From Citricoccus sp. CH26A (GTDB taxonomy: Bacteria; Actinomycetota; Actinomycetes; Actinomycetales; Micrococcaceae): DNA of 37,610 bases. The stretch spans positions 1-37,610 of the forward strand of contig NZ_AFXQ01000028.1 in assembly GCF_000224415.1 (NCBI RefSeq), written 5' to 3'. Every line of letters starts with the position of its first letter. Position 1 is the first letter of the stretch. Positions 6,941 to 16,916 of the stretch are shown here, piece by piece. The position numbers were made by a program, and so were the translations under genes. The notes below the pieces were generated by a model that saw only the letters and a list, made by a program, of their open reading frames with translations, was not told the DNA's origin and searched no databases.

Positions 6941-9547
6941 GTGGCACGGACAACCCGCCAGACCTACACCGTGGGGCAGAGATCGCTCTCCGTCTCCAAC
7001 CTCGACAAGGTCCTCTACCCGGCCACCGGCACCACCAAGGCCGAGGTGATGCGCTACTACCTCGGGGTCGCCGACGTGCTCATCCCGCAGGTCGCCCGCC
7101 GGCCGGTCACCCGCAAGCGCTGGGTCGACGGCGTGGGAACCGCGGACAGGCCCGGCACCGTGTTCTTCCGCAAGGACCTCGAGGACTCCGCCCCAGCCTG
7201 GATCCCCACCGGCCGGATCGTCCACGCCGAGCGGACCAACACCTACCCGCTGGCCGACGAGCCGGCCGTGCTGGCCTGGTTCGCGCAGGTCGCGGCCCTG
7301 GAACTGCACACCCCGCAATGGCGCTTCGGCCGCAACGGCCAGCCGCGCAACCCGGACCGGCTCGTGCTGGACCTGGACCCCGGCGAGGGCGCCGGGCTCG
7401 CCGAGTGCGCGGAGGTGGCCCGGTTGTGCCGTGACCTGCTCACGGACATGGGGCTGGAGGCCTACCCCGTCACCTCCGGGTCCAAGGGCATCCACCTGTA
7501 CGCGGGGCTGGACGGCAGGCACAATGCCGAGGCCGTCAGCGCGGTCGCCCACGAACTGGCCCGCGCCCTGGAGGCCGACCACCGTGACCTGGTGGTCTCG
7601 GCGATGAAGCGGTCCCTGCGCGCGGGCAAGGTGTTCGTGGACTGGAGCCAGAACAACGCCTCCAAGACCACGGTCAGCCCCTACTCGCTGCGCGGACGGG
7701 AGCACCCGTGGGTGGCCGCGCCCCGGACCTGGGAGGAACTGGAGGACCCCCGGCTGCGCCACCTCGAGTTCGAGGAGGTCCTGGAACGGGTGGCCGGGGG
7801 CCTGGACCCCCTCGCCCCGCTGGGCTGGACCCCGGACGGCCCAGGCGGTGGGGGTGGCGGCGATGGGGACGACGACGGTGGCGCGGGTACCGGCAGCGGC
7901 ACGGCCGAGGCCATCGACAGACTCTCCAAGTACCGTTCCATGCGCGACCCGGACAAGACCGCCGAACCGGTCCCGGCGCAGCCTCCGGCCGAACGGGAGC
8001 TCGGTGAGGGACAGCTGCCCGGCTTCGTGATCCAGGAGCACCACGCCCGCCGCCTGCACTGGGACTTCCGGCTGGAGCACTCCGGGGTGCTGGTGTCCTG
8101 GGCCGTGCCGAAGGGCCCGCCGCTGGACACGGACCAGAACCGGCTGGCCGTGATGACGGAGGACCACCCGCTGGAGTACGGCACCTTCGAGGGCACGATC
8201 GCCCCGGGCGAGTACGGGGCCGGGGAGGTCACCATCTGGGACTCGGGCACCTGGGAGCTGGAGAAGTGGCGCGAGGGCAAGGAGGTCATCGGCGTCCTGC
8301 ACGGTCGCCCGGACGGCGGGCTCGGCGGGGTGCCCCGCCGCTACGCGCTGATCAACGCACCCGGCATGGGCGGGGAGCGCAACTGGCTGATCCACCTGAT
8401 GAAGGACCAGCCGGACACCGGGCAGGCCGCGCCCGGGGTCCCGGCCCAGGACGCGACGACGACGGAACGAAAGAAGGCGGCAGGGAAGAAAGCGACGGAG
8501 AAGAACGCCACGGGGGAGACATCAGGGACGAAGCCGGCGGGGAAGAAGAGAGCGAGGACCGGTCCCGCGGCCTCCTTCGGCCCGGAGGACCTGCCGGCCC
8601 CCATGCTGGCCACGGTGGGCCGCCCCGCGGACCTGACCGCGGACGAGGACTGGTCCTTCGAGATGAAGTGGGACGGCTGGCGGGTGATCGCCGGGGTCAG
8701 CCAGGATCGGGTGGTCCTGGCCAGCAGGAACGGCCAGGACCTGACCGACCGCTATCCCGCGCTGCAGGAACTCACCGGGCTGCTGCGGGGCGAGGCCGCG
8801 GACCGCGGGGGAGCGGTGCTCGACGGTGAGCTGGTGGCCCTCGACGACCGGGGCAGGCCGGACTTCGGGCTGCTGCAGGACGGGACCGGGGAACTGCGCC
8901 TCATCGTGTTCGACATCCTCCAGCTCGGCCCGCCCGGCACGTCACAGCACCGTCGCCATTCGCTGCTGCGCACCGCCCACGGTGAGCGACGGGCGATCCT
9001 GGAGGCCTCCCTCGCAGAGGGGGAGGTGGTGTCCGTGCCACCGGCCTACCACGGCTCGCTGGCCCAGGCCCAGCGGATCAGCCGCGCGATGGGGCTGGAG
9101 GGCGTGGTGGCCAAGCGCACCGGTTCCGTCTACCTGCCGGGCCGCCGCGGGTCGGCGTGGATCAAGCTCAAGCTGCAGCAGCACCAGGAGATCGTGGTGA
9201 TCGGCGTCCGCGAGGGCCGGGGCGAGCGCTCCGGCGGCGTCGGCTCCCTGCTGGCGGCCATTCCGGACGAGAGCGGGACACTGCGCTACGCGGGCCGGGT
9301 GGGCACGGGCTTCTCGGCCGACCAGCTGGCAGAGGTGGAACAGCGGCTGCGGCCACTGGCCCGGGACACCCCGCCCGTGGACGACGTCCCGGCCGAGGAC
9401 CGTGCGGACGCCTGGTGGGTCACCCCGTCGGAGGTGGCCGAGGTGTCCCTGGCGGGACGCACCCGCGCCGGGCGGCTGCGCCAGGCGTCCTGGCGGGGCT
9501 GGCGGCCGGACAAGTCCGTGGACGAGGTCCGTTGGGAGGTCCCGTGA
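6941..9547 (+). CDS. ligD: multifunctional ATP-dependent DNA ligase LigD (POL-PE-LIG)
   Basis: An 868-residue LigD with the mycobacterial domain order. The polymerase domain (about 10-295) has the catalytic DLDP at 144-147, TSGSKGIHLY around 179-187 and Asp234 in VFVDW. A Gly/Asp linker follows. The 3'-phosphoesterase domain (about 328-490) shows HHARRLHWDFRLE with His and Asp metal ligands and HPLEYGTFEG. A Lys-rich linker (about 508-540) leads to the ligase domain (about 550-868), with nucleophile Lys576 in KWDGWR, LDGELVAL, EGVVAKR and WIKLK. It trims, fills and seals ends held by Ku. The GTG at 6941 has GGGAGG 4 nt upstream and is preferred to an ATG 10 codons earlier. The stop overlaps the next gene (GTGA). 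Confidence 0.95.
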   Translation: MARTTRQTYTVGQRSLSVSNLDKVLYPATGTTKAEVMRYYLGVADVLIPQVARRPVTRKRWVDGVGTADRPGTVFFRKDLEDSAPAWIPTGRIVHAERTNTYPLADEPAVLAWFAQVAALELHTPQWRFGRNGQPRNPDRLVLDLDPGEGAGLAECAEVARLCRDLLTDMGLEAYPVTSGSKGIHLYAGLDGRHNAEAVSAVAHELARALEADHRDLVVSAMKRSLRAGKVFVDWSQNNASKTTVSPYSLRGREHPWVAAPRTWEELEDPRLRHLEFEEVLERVAGGLDPLAPLGWTPDGPGGGGGGDGDDDGGAGTGSGTAEAIDRLSKYRSMRDPDKTAEPVPAQPPAERELGEGQLPGFVIQEHHARRLHWDFRLEHSGVLVSWAVPKGPPLDTDQNRLAVMTEDHPLEYGTFEGTIAPGEYGAGEVTIWDSGTWELEKWREGKEVIGVLHGRPDGGLGGVPRRYALINAPGMGGERNWLIHLMKDQPDTGQAAPGVPAQDATTTERKKAAGKKATEKNATGETSGTKPAGKKRARTGPAASFGPEDLPAPMLATVGRPADLTADEDWSFEMKWDGWRVIAGVSQDRVVLASRNGQDLTDRYPALQELTGLLRGEAADRGGAVLDGELVALDDRGRPDFGLLQDGTGELRLIVFDILQLGPPGTSQHRRHSLLRTAHGERRAILEASLAEGEVVSVPPAYHGSLAQAQRISRAMGLEGVVAKRTGSVYLPGRRGSAWIKLKLQQHQEIVVIGVREGRGERSGGVGSLLAAIPDESGTLRYAGRVGTGFSADQLAEVEQRLRPLARDTPPVDDVPAEDRADAWWVTPSEVAEVSLAGRTRAGRLRQASWRGWRPDKSVDEVRWEVP

Positions 9548-10113
9548 ACGAGGCCGGCCGGCGGGACGGCGCCGGTCCGCCGGCGGATCCGGGTCCGTCC
9601 GGGAAGCACTCCGGCCGGCCCGTGGACCCCACCGGGCTGCGGCACGAGACGCCCGCCGAGAAGCTGGACCGGAACTGGAACGACCTGCTCCAGGAGCTGC
9701 GGGTGATGCAGACCGGGACGCAGATCGTCACCGCGTTCCTGATCGTGCTGCCCTTCCAGGCCCGCTTCGAGGAGGTGGCCGGGGAGATGACCGGCTGGTA
9801 CATGGCCCTGTTGCTGGCCGCGGTGGTCCTGACGACCCTGATGCTGCTGCCCGTGGTCATCCACCGACGGCTGTTCGGCCGGCACGTCAAGGACCAGACC
9901 GTGGCCTGGGGGAACCTGCTGGTGAAGGTCTGCCTGGCCGGGCAGGGGGCGCTGCTGGCCGGGTGCGTGGCGCTCATCGCGCACGCCGTGCTCGAGCCTG
10001 ACCGGGCCTGGTGGATCGCCGGTGTCACCGCCGCGGTGATCGCGCTGCTGATGCTGGCGCTGCCACCGCGGCGGGTCCACGCGAGCGACGAGGGTGACGC
10101 CGGCGGTCGCTGA
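9544..10113 (+). CDS. DUF6328 family membrane protein
   Basis: A 189-residue membrane protein. The N-terminal 35 residues are polar and Pro/Gly-rich. The conserved start of the family follows (ETPAEKLDRNWNDLLQELRVMQTGTQI), then four hydrophobic segments at about residues 61-75, 84-105, 128-146 and 154-173. The DUF6328 family is common in actinobacteria and has no established function. The GTG at 9544-9546 overlaps the ligD stop and has GGGAGG upstream inside ligD, so the two genes are co-translated. That pairing with an end-joining ligase is curious but may only be read-through positioning. It ends 5 nt from the convergent aldehyde dehydrogenase gene, with no terminator visible between them. 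Confidence 0.75.
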   Translation: MNEAGRRDGAGPPADPGPSGKHSGRPVDPTGLRHETPAEKLDRNWNDLLQELRVMQTGTQIVTAFLIVLPFQARFEEVAGEMTGWYMALLLAAVVLTTLMLLPVVIHRRLFGRHVKDQTVAWGNLLVKVCLAGQGALLAGCVALIAHAVLEPDRAWWIAGVTAAVIALLMLALPPRRVHASDEGDAGGR

Positions 10114-10118
10114 GGCGA

Positions 10119-11542
<1,424 letters not shown>

Positions 11543-11546
<4 letters not shown>

Positions 11547-13378
11547 GATGCCTCTTCCGTGCGTGGGGTGGAATGCGTGGAGGGGGATTCGGTGGTCGGT
11601 GCTCGGGCCGTGGTCCGTGGTGGCGGGGACCGATACGGTCCGGTCGCCTCGAACGCGCAGGCTAGCCGGAGCAGGGCGGTGTCGTCGTAGGCGCGGCCGG
11701 CGAAGGTCAGCCCAAAGGGCATGCCGATGTCCGGGGCGGTGCCCATCGGGACGGTGACGGTGGGGATGCCCAGGTGCCGGGGGACCAGGTTGCCGTTGGC
11801 CACCCAGGTCCCGTTGCGCCAGGCCAGTTCGGCCGAGCGGGGGTTCACGTCGGCGTCGGCGGGCCCGACGTCGGCCAGGGCGGGGAAGACAACCGCATCC
11901 AGTCCCAGCCCGTCCATCCAGTCCTCGAGGTCGGTCCGGCGGGTCTGTTCCAGTCCGGCGAGGCCCTGCGCCAGGTGCGGGATCGACTCCACCGTGGTTC
12001 CGGGCCGGCGGGTCCGGATGATCTCGGGGAAGGCGGCGATGTCGTCGCCGAACCCCTCGTAGCGGTCCGGCAGGGCGCCGGGCGGGTGCGGGAAGATCCG
12101 GGCGCCGTCCACCCGGGCCAGCGTGTCCAGTCCCGGGTCCCCGTTGGCCTGGAGGAAGTCCTCCCAGGCCCACGCGGACAACTCGCTGACCTCCGTGTGC
12201 AGGAACTCGGGGGACACCAGTCCGCGGGTGGCGATGGTCGGGGCCCCGGGGCGGTCGCCCTCGTAGTTCGTGACGACCGGGAAGTCCACCGCCACGACGG
12301 TGGCACCGGCCGCCTCCAGGGCCGCCCGCGCCGCCTCCCAGAGCTCGATCACGGAGGCGCGCGTCTCCACGCGCCGGCCCATCGGGCCCCCGATGCCGGC
12401 GGACCCGCGGTGGTCGGGTCCGGTGCCGGCCTCCGGGTCGGCGTTGACGTACATCCGGGGCACGCCCAGTCGCCTGCCCGTCAGGGCGCCCCGGCCGCCG
12501 TCGGGCCCGGAGGCCGCGGCGAGGGCGGGGTAGGACGGTGGCCGGACGTCACCGGCCCGCGGGAGGGGGATCCACGGCTGAAGGCGCCAGAAGTCCCCGC
12601 GGGTGGTGTGGTCGTCGGCGACGATGACGTCCAGCACCTCGAGCAGGTCCGCCATGGAGCGGGTGTGGGGGACCACCACGTCCATGGTGGGCACCAGCGG
12701 CCAGTTGCCCCGCACGGAGATCATCCCGCGGGAGGGGGTGTAGGCGCACAGGGCGTTGCAGGAGGCGGGCGCCCGGCCGGACGACCAGGTCTCCTCACCC
12801 AGGCCGAAGGCACCGAGGCTCGCGGCCGTGGCCGTCCCGGAGCCGTTCGAGGAACCGGAGGCGAAGGCGCTGGTGAGGTAGTCGGGGTTGTAGGGACTCT
12901 CCGCCCGCCCGTACAGGCCGCGCTGCATGCCCCCGTTGGCCATGGGCGGCATGTTCGTCAACCCCAGCAGCACCGCCCCGGCGTCCCGCAGCCGCTCGAT
13001 GGTGAAGGCGTCCCACCGGGCCACCAGGCCGGCGAACGCCGGTGATCCGGCCGCCACGGTCAGCCCGCGGGCCATGAACGAGTCCTTCGCGGTGTAGGGG
13101 ATGCCGTCCAGCGGTCCCCGCACCGCCCCGGCGGCGCGCCGCTCGTCCGAGGCGCGGGCCTCCTCCAGGGCCCGGGGGTCGTCCACGATCACGGAGTTCA
13201 GCGGGATGCCACCGTCGGGGGCCCGGTCCGCGGCCACCGTGCCGGAGGCGGACTGCGCCGGCCGGTCATGGCGCGCGATGCGCGCCCGGTAGGCGTGCAC
13301 GAGCTCCACGGCGGTGGTGCGACCGGACTCCAGGGCCGCCCGCAGCTCGGCGATGGACCTCTCGGTGACCTCAAGCAT
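11543..13378 (-). CDS. amidase-signature family hydrolase
   Basis: A 611-residue amidase-signature enzyme. The catalytic Lys is in GIPYTAKDS (about residue 97). The Gly/Ser-rich region reads ASGSSNGSGTATAA, and the nucleophile segment is GEETWSSGRAPAS, where the usual GTDTGGSIRxPA is altered although the aligned Ser is kept. The signature spans roughly residues 85-240; a long acidic/hydrophobic C-terminal half follows. It lies between agmatine deiminase and aldehyde dehydrogenase in a coupled operon, so N-carbamoylputrescine or a related amide is a plausible substrate. This is inference; the family is too broad to tell. The ATG at 13376-13378 matches the family start. An ATG two codons upstream is also possible; both overlap the preceding stop. 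Confidence 0.85.
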
Positions 13379-14447
13379 TCCCATCGACCGACCCGCGCGG
13401 GGCGAGCGTGCCCCGGTCCGTGCCCGCGGCCGGCTGCTGCTGGGTGATGCAGTGGATGCCGCCGCCGAAGGCGAAGATGTCCCGGGCGTCCACGAGTTCC
13501 ACGGCGCGTCCCGGGTAGGCCTCGCCGAGGATCCCGGCGGCCCGCGCGTCGGCGGCGGGCTCGCCGAAGGCGCACAGGATGACGGCGCCATTGGCCACGT
13601 AGTGGTTGATGTAGGAGTAGTCGACCCACCCCTCGGCATCGCGCAGCGCTGACGGGGCGGGGACGTCCACCACGCGCAGCGGCCGGCCCTGGGCGTCGAC
13701 CGCACCGCCCAGCTCCTCGCGTAGCCGCCGGGTGACCTGGTGGTCGGGGTGCCCGGGGTCGTCCTGGCGGTGCAGCAGCACGGTGCCGGCCTCGGTGAAG
13801 GACGCGACGATGTCCACGTGCCCGCGGGTGCCGAAGCCGTCGTAGTCCCGGGTCAGCCCGCGGGAGAGCCACACCGCGTGGGTGGTGCCCAGCTGGTCGT
13901 GGATCTCGGCCTCCACCGCGGAGCGGGTCAGCCCCGGGTTGCGGTCGGGGTCCAGTTGCACGGTCTCCGTCAGCAGGACCGTCCCCTGGCCGTCGACGTG
14001 GAACCCGCCGCCCTCGTTGACCAGCCGGGAGTCCCGCGCGGGGGCCTGGGCGTGGTGGGCGACCGCTGCGGCGAGGTGCCGGTCCTGGTCCCACCGGGCC
14101 CAGGGCTGGGCCCCCCAGCCGTTGAAGACCCAGTTGACCGCCGAGAGCGCTCCGGTGGGATCCAGGGTGAACGTCGGGCCGGAGTCGCGCATCCAGGCGT
14201 CGTCGAGGACGGTGGGGAGGATCTCGACGTCGGACCCGAGCAGGTCCCGGGCCGCCGCCTCGTCCTGCGGGTGGGTCACCACGGTGACCGGTTCGTACCG
14301 GGCGATCGTGCGCGCCACGGACGTCCAGGCGGTGCGGGCCCGCCCCAGGCCTTCCGAGCCGGGGGCCCCGAACGTGTCGTTGGGGGTGGGGAAGGACATC
14401 CAGGTGCGCTCGTGGGGCGCCCACTCCGGGGGCATGACCGGGGTCAT
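13371..14447 (-). CDS. aguA: agmatine deiminase (peptidylarginine-deiminase family)
   Basis: A 358-residue agmatine deiminase, converting agmatine to N-carbamoylputrescine and ammonia. Family marks include MPPEWAPHERTWMSFP at the N-terminus, the DAWMRDSGPTF segment, NEGGGFHVDGQGT, and the catalytic Cys333 in FGGGIHCITQQQPA near the C-terminus. Length and order fit AguA well. The ATG shares one base with the permease stop (TGATG), and the amidase begins before this gene ends, so the three are translationally coupled. No nitrilase-type N-carbamoylputrescine amidase (AguB) is present in the window. Confidence 0.92.
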   Translation of the reverse strand: MTPVMPPEWAPHERTWMSFPTPNDTFGAPGSEGLGRARTAWTSVARTIARYEPVTVVTHPQDEAAARDLLGSDVEILPTVLDDAWMRDSGPTFTLDPTGALSAVNWVFNGWGAQPWARWDQDRHLAAAVAHHAQAPARDSRLVNEGGGFHVDGQGTVLLTETVQLDPDRNPGLTRSAVEAEIHDQLGTTHAVWLSRGLTRDYDGFGTRGHVDIVASFTEAGTVLLHRQDDPGHPDHQVTRRLREELGGAVDAQGRPLRVVDVPAPSALRDAEGWVDYSYINHYVANGAVILCAFGEPAADARAAGILGEAYPGRAVELVDARDIFAFGGGIHCITQQQPAAGTDRGTLAPRGSVDGNA

Positions 14448-16003
14448 CAGATGGTCAGCCCTTCCCCGGTGGTGTCCCGCGTGGACTCGGTGGTCTCCAG
14501 GGTCTCCCCGCGGAAGTAGGCCGGGTGGCGCAACCGGGTCCACAGCATGAGCACCACGCCCAGGACGAGCACGCCCATGCCCAGGACGAATACCATGCCC
14601 ACCCCGCCGATCGAGGACCCCGACCCGTAGTCCGGATTGATCGAGTCCACGGCGGTCTGGAAGAACATGACCAGCAGGACCGCGCCGCCGATGAGCGGGA
14701 AGAGGAACTTGAACACCACGTTGCGGGCCGAGGTGAACAGCTCGCGGCGGAAGTACCAGACGCAGGCCAGGGCCGTGATGCCGTAGTAGAAGCAGATCAT
14801 CAGGCCCAGGGCGGTGATGGTGTCCCACAGGGCGTTCTCGCTGAGCAGGCGGGTGATCGTGTAGAAGCCGCCGGCGGCCACGGCCGAGGAGATGGTGGCC
14901 ACGGAGGGGGTGCGGAACCGGGGGCTGATGCGGGAGAACATCGGCGGCAGGGCACGGTAGTACCCCATGGCCAGCAGGGTGCGCGAGGGAGAGATCATCG
15001 TGGACTGCAGGGAGGCGAAGGAGGAGGACATGATCGCGATGGACATCAGCAGGGCGAACGGACCCATCACCGGGCTGGCGAGCACCGCGAACAGCGACTC
15101 CTGGTTGTCCGGGTTCCCGGCGCCCAGGCCCTCGGTGCCGATGCCGGCCCAGGCGATGACGGCCAGCGCGCACAGGGTGTAGATCGCCATGATGATCAGC
15201 ACGGTCAGGGTGGCTGCCCGCCCGGAGGTGCGCTGGGGGTCCTTGGTCTCCTCGTTCATGGTCAGGGTGGTGTCCCAGCCCCAGAACAGGAAGATGGACA
15301 GCGAGATGCCGGCGGCGACGATGGAGAAGTCGTCGAAGCTGAACGGGTTGAACCAGTCGATGCTGATGGGCGTGGGGTCGAAGCCCTCCCCGTTGGCGGC
15401 CTGCACGAGGGCCGCCACGGCGAAGCCGCCCAGCACCAGCAGCTGGAAGCCCACGAGGACGTACTGGATGTGCTGGGTGGACTTCAGCCCCCGGTAGGAG
15501 ATCCAGGCCGCCACCGCGATGAACACCAGGGTGGTGGGGATGTTGATCCACAGGCTGTCCGTCAGCTCGGCCAGCGCCGGGTTGCCGAGGACCTGGGCCA
15601 GCAGCAGGTAGAAGAAGTCCACCGCCACGGCGGCCAGGTTGGACAGCACGATCACCGTGGCCGCGATCAGGCCCCAGCCGCCCATCCAGCCGATCCACGG
15701 ATTGAACGCCTTGGTGGCCCAGGTGAAGGACGTCCCGGAGTCGGGCACCCGCGAGTTGAGTTCGCGGTAGCCGAAGGCGACCAGCAGCATGGGCAGGAAG
15801 CCGAGCAGCAGGATGGCCGGCACGTGGGTGCCGACCACGGAGATGGTGGGTCCGAGCCCGGCGGTCAGGGTGTAGGCCGGGGCGATGCAGCCCACGCCGA
15901 TCACGACGGCGCCGATCACCCCCACCTGGCCCCGGGCCAGTCCCTTGGCGGAGACGGCCCGGTCCTCGGCGGGACGGGGCGGCACGGTGTTGGCAGTGCT
16001 CAT
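14447..16003 (-). CDS. APC-superfamily amino acid/polyamine permease
   Basis: A 518-residue secondary transporter with about 12 hydrophobic segments. The first helix carries the APC-type small-residue stretch (GVIGAVVIGVGCIAPAYTLTAGLG), followed by ELNSRVPDSGTSFTWATKAFNPWIGWMGGW, a typical APC second-helix region. Helix 6 has FLFWGWDTTLTMNEETKDPQRTSGRA, as in amino acid/polyamine importers. Position within the agmatine/putrescine operon suggests agmatine, putrescine or GABA uptake. The ATG at 16001-16003 is 1 nt past the UspA stop with GAAAGTGA upstream; a GTG 4 codons earlier is an alternative. Confidence 0.88.
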   Translation of the reverse strand: MSTANTVPPRPAEDRAVSAKGLARGQVGVIGAVVIGVGCIAPAYTLTAGLGPTISVVGTHVPAILLLGFLPMLLVAFGYRELNSRVPDSGTSFTWATKAFNPWIGWMGGWGLIAATVIVLSNLAAVAVDFFYLLLAQVLGNPALAELTDSLWINIPTTLVFIAVAAWISYRGLKSTQHIQYVLVGFQLLVLGGFAVAALVQAANGEGFDPTPISIDWFNPFSFDDFSIVAAGISLSIFLFWGWDTTLTMNEETKDPQRTSGRAATLTVLIIMAIYTLCALAVIAWAGIGTEGLGAGNPDNQESLFAVLASPVMGPFALLMSIAIMSSSFASLQSTMISPSRTLLAMGYYRALPPMFSRISPRFRTPSVATISSAVAAGGFYTITRLLSENALWDTITALGLMICFYYGITALACVWYFRRELFTSARNVVFKFLFPLIGGAVLLVMFFQTAVDSINPDYGSGSSIGGVGMVFVLGMGVLVLGVVLMLWTRLRHPAYFRGETLETTESTRDTTGEGLTI

Positions 16004-16004
16004 G

Positions 16005-16916
16005 TCAGTGGTCACTTTCAGCAGTGGCGGGACCGGTGTGGCCGGCGGGCACGACCACCACCGGGACCGGGACGGTGCGCAGCATCTTCGCGGCGGTGCT
16101 GCCCAGGAACAGCCGGCCGCGGGCGGCCAGCCGGGAGGAGCCCACGATGACGACGTCGTCGGGCTCCCACTCGAGGTGGGCCATGGCATGGTCCACGGTC
16201 GGCCCGGAGGCGACGAGCGTGGTGGCCCGGCCCTGGTCGAGCATCTCGGCGGCCTCGTCGGCCAACCGCCGGTTCGCGTACTGGGTGACGGAGGCCAGGA
16301 CGTCCTCGTCGTCCACGGCGGTGCCCGGGCCGGAGCCCTCCTCGGCCCGGTCCAGCAGCACGAGGGAGACCAGCCGCAACGGGATGGACCGGCGACCGGC
16401 CGCCTGGATGCCCAGGCCGACGACGTCGACGGCGCCCGGCCGCGGGCCGAACATGGCCGTCAACCGGCCCACGGGCCCGCTGTGTTCGTATCCGGCCGGG
16501 GCCAGGGCCACCGGGATCGGCGCGGTGTGCAGGAGGGTGGTGGCGACGGAGCCGAGGCGGTACCGCCGCAGCAGTCCTCCGCTGCGGCCGCCGATGATGA
16601 TCATCGAGCAGCCCAGCTGCTCGGCGGCGGCCAGCAGCCCCTCGGCGTCCGACTCGGCGGTGACCACGTGGCCGGTGGCCGGGACATCGTCCGGGACGGT
16701 GGCCAGCGCCTCGTCGAGCCAGGCGCCCAGTTGTTCCTCGAGGATGTTGCCGTACCCGCCGGCCGGCGGATAGATCCCGGCGTAGGCGCTGTCCAGCGGG
16801 GCGATCATCACCACGTGGAGCCGGGCGTCCTGCTCCCGGGCCAGCGCGATGCCCAGGTTCAGGGCGTCCCGTCCGGTGGAGGTCGCCAGGTAGCCGACCA
16901 GCAGGTGCCGGGTCAT
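16005..16916 (-). CDS. double-domain universal stress protein
   Basis: A 303-residue protein of two tandem UspA folds, about 1-150 and 160-300. Each ends in a nucleotide-binding-like loop: IIIGGRSGGLLRRYRLGSVA in the first, and VIVGSSRLAARGRLFLGSTA in the second, followed by PVPVVVVPA. These resemble the ATP-binding Gly-rich motif of the family, although the spacing in the first copy is one residue short. UspA proteins beside APC permeases are a known arrangement and may tune transport. The ATG overlaps the amine oxidase stop (ATGA), and the stop is 1 nt from the permease start. Confidence 0.88.
   Translation of the reverse strand: MTRHLLVGYLATSTGRDALNLGIALAREQDARLHVVMIAPLDSAYAGIYPPAGGYGNILEEQLGAWLDEALATVPDDVPATGHVVTAESDAEGLLAAAEQLGCSMIIIGGRSGGLLRRYRLGSVATTLLHTAPIPVALAPAGYEHSGPVGRLTAMFGPRPGAVDVVGLGIQAAGRRSIPLRLVSLVLLDRAEEGSGPGTAVDDEDVLASVTQYANRRLADEAAEMLDQGRATTLVASGPTVDHAMAHLEWEPDDVVIVGSSRLAARGRLFLGSTAAKMLRTVPVPVVVVPAGHTGPATAESDH

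Noticed and set aside
6899-8395. Upstream extension of ku giving an 860-residue protein
   Set aside because: The extra 500 residues run antisense to ligD and have no Ku similarity. The family start is MRAIWSGS at 6898.
13379-13705. Longer amidase starting inside agmatine deiminase
   Set aside because: The added residues are Arg/Pro/Ser/Thr-rich antifunctional sequence in another frame of aguA; the family start is at 13378.
14525-16150. 541-residue plus-strand open frame opposite the APC permease
   Set aside because: Gly/Gln/His/Asp-rich with no domains; the minus-strand permease has clear membrane helices and coupled ends.
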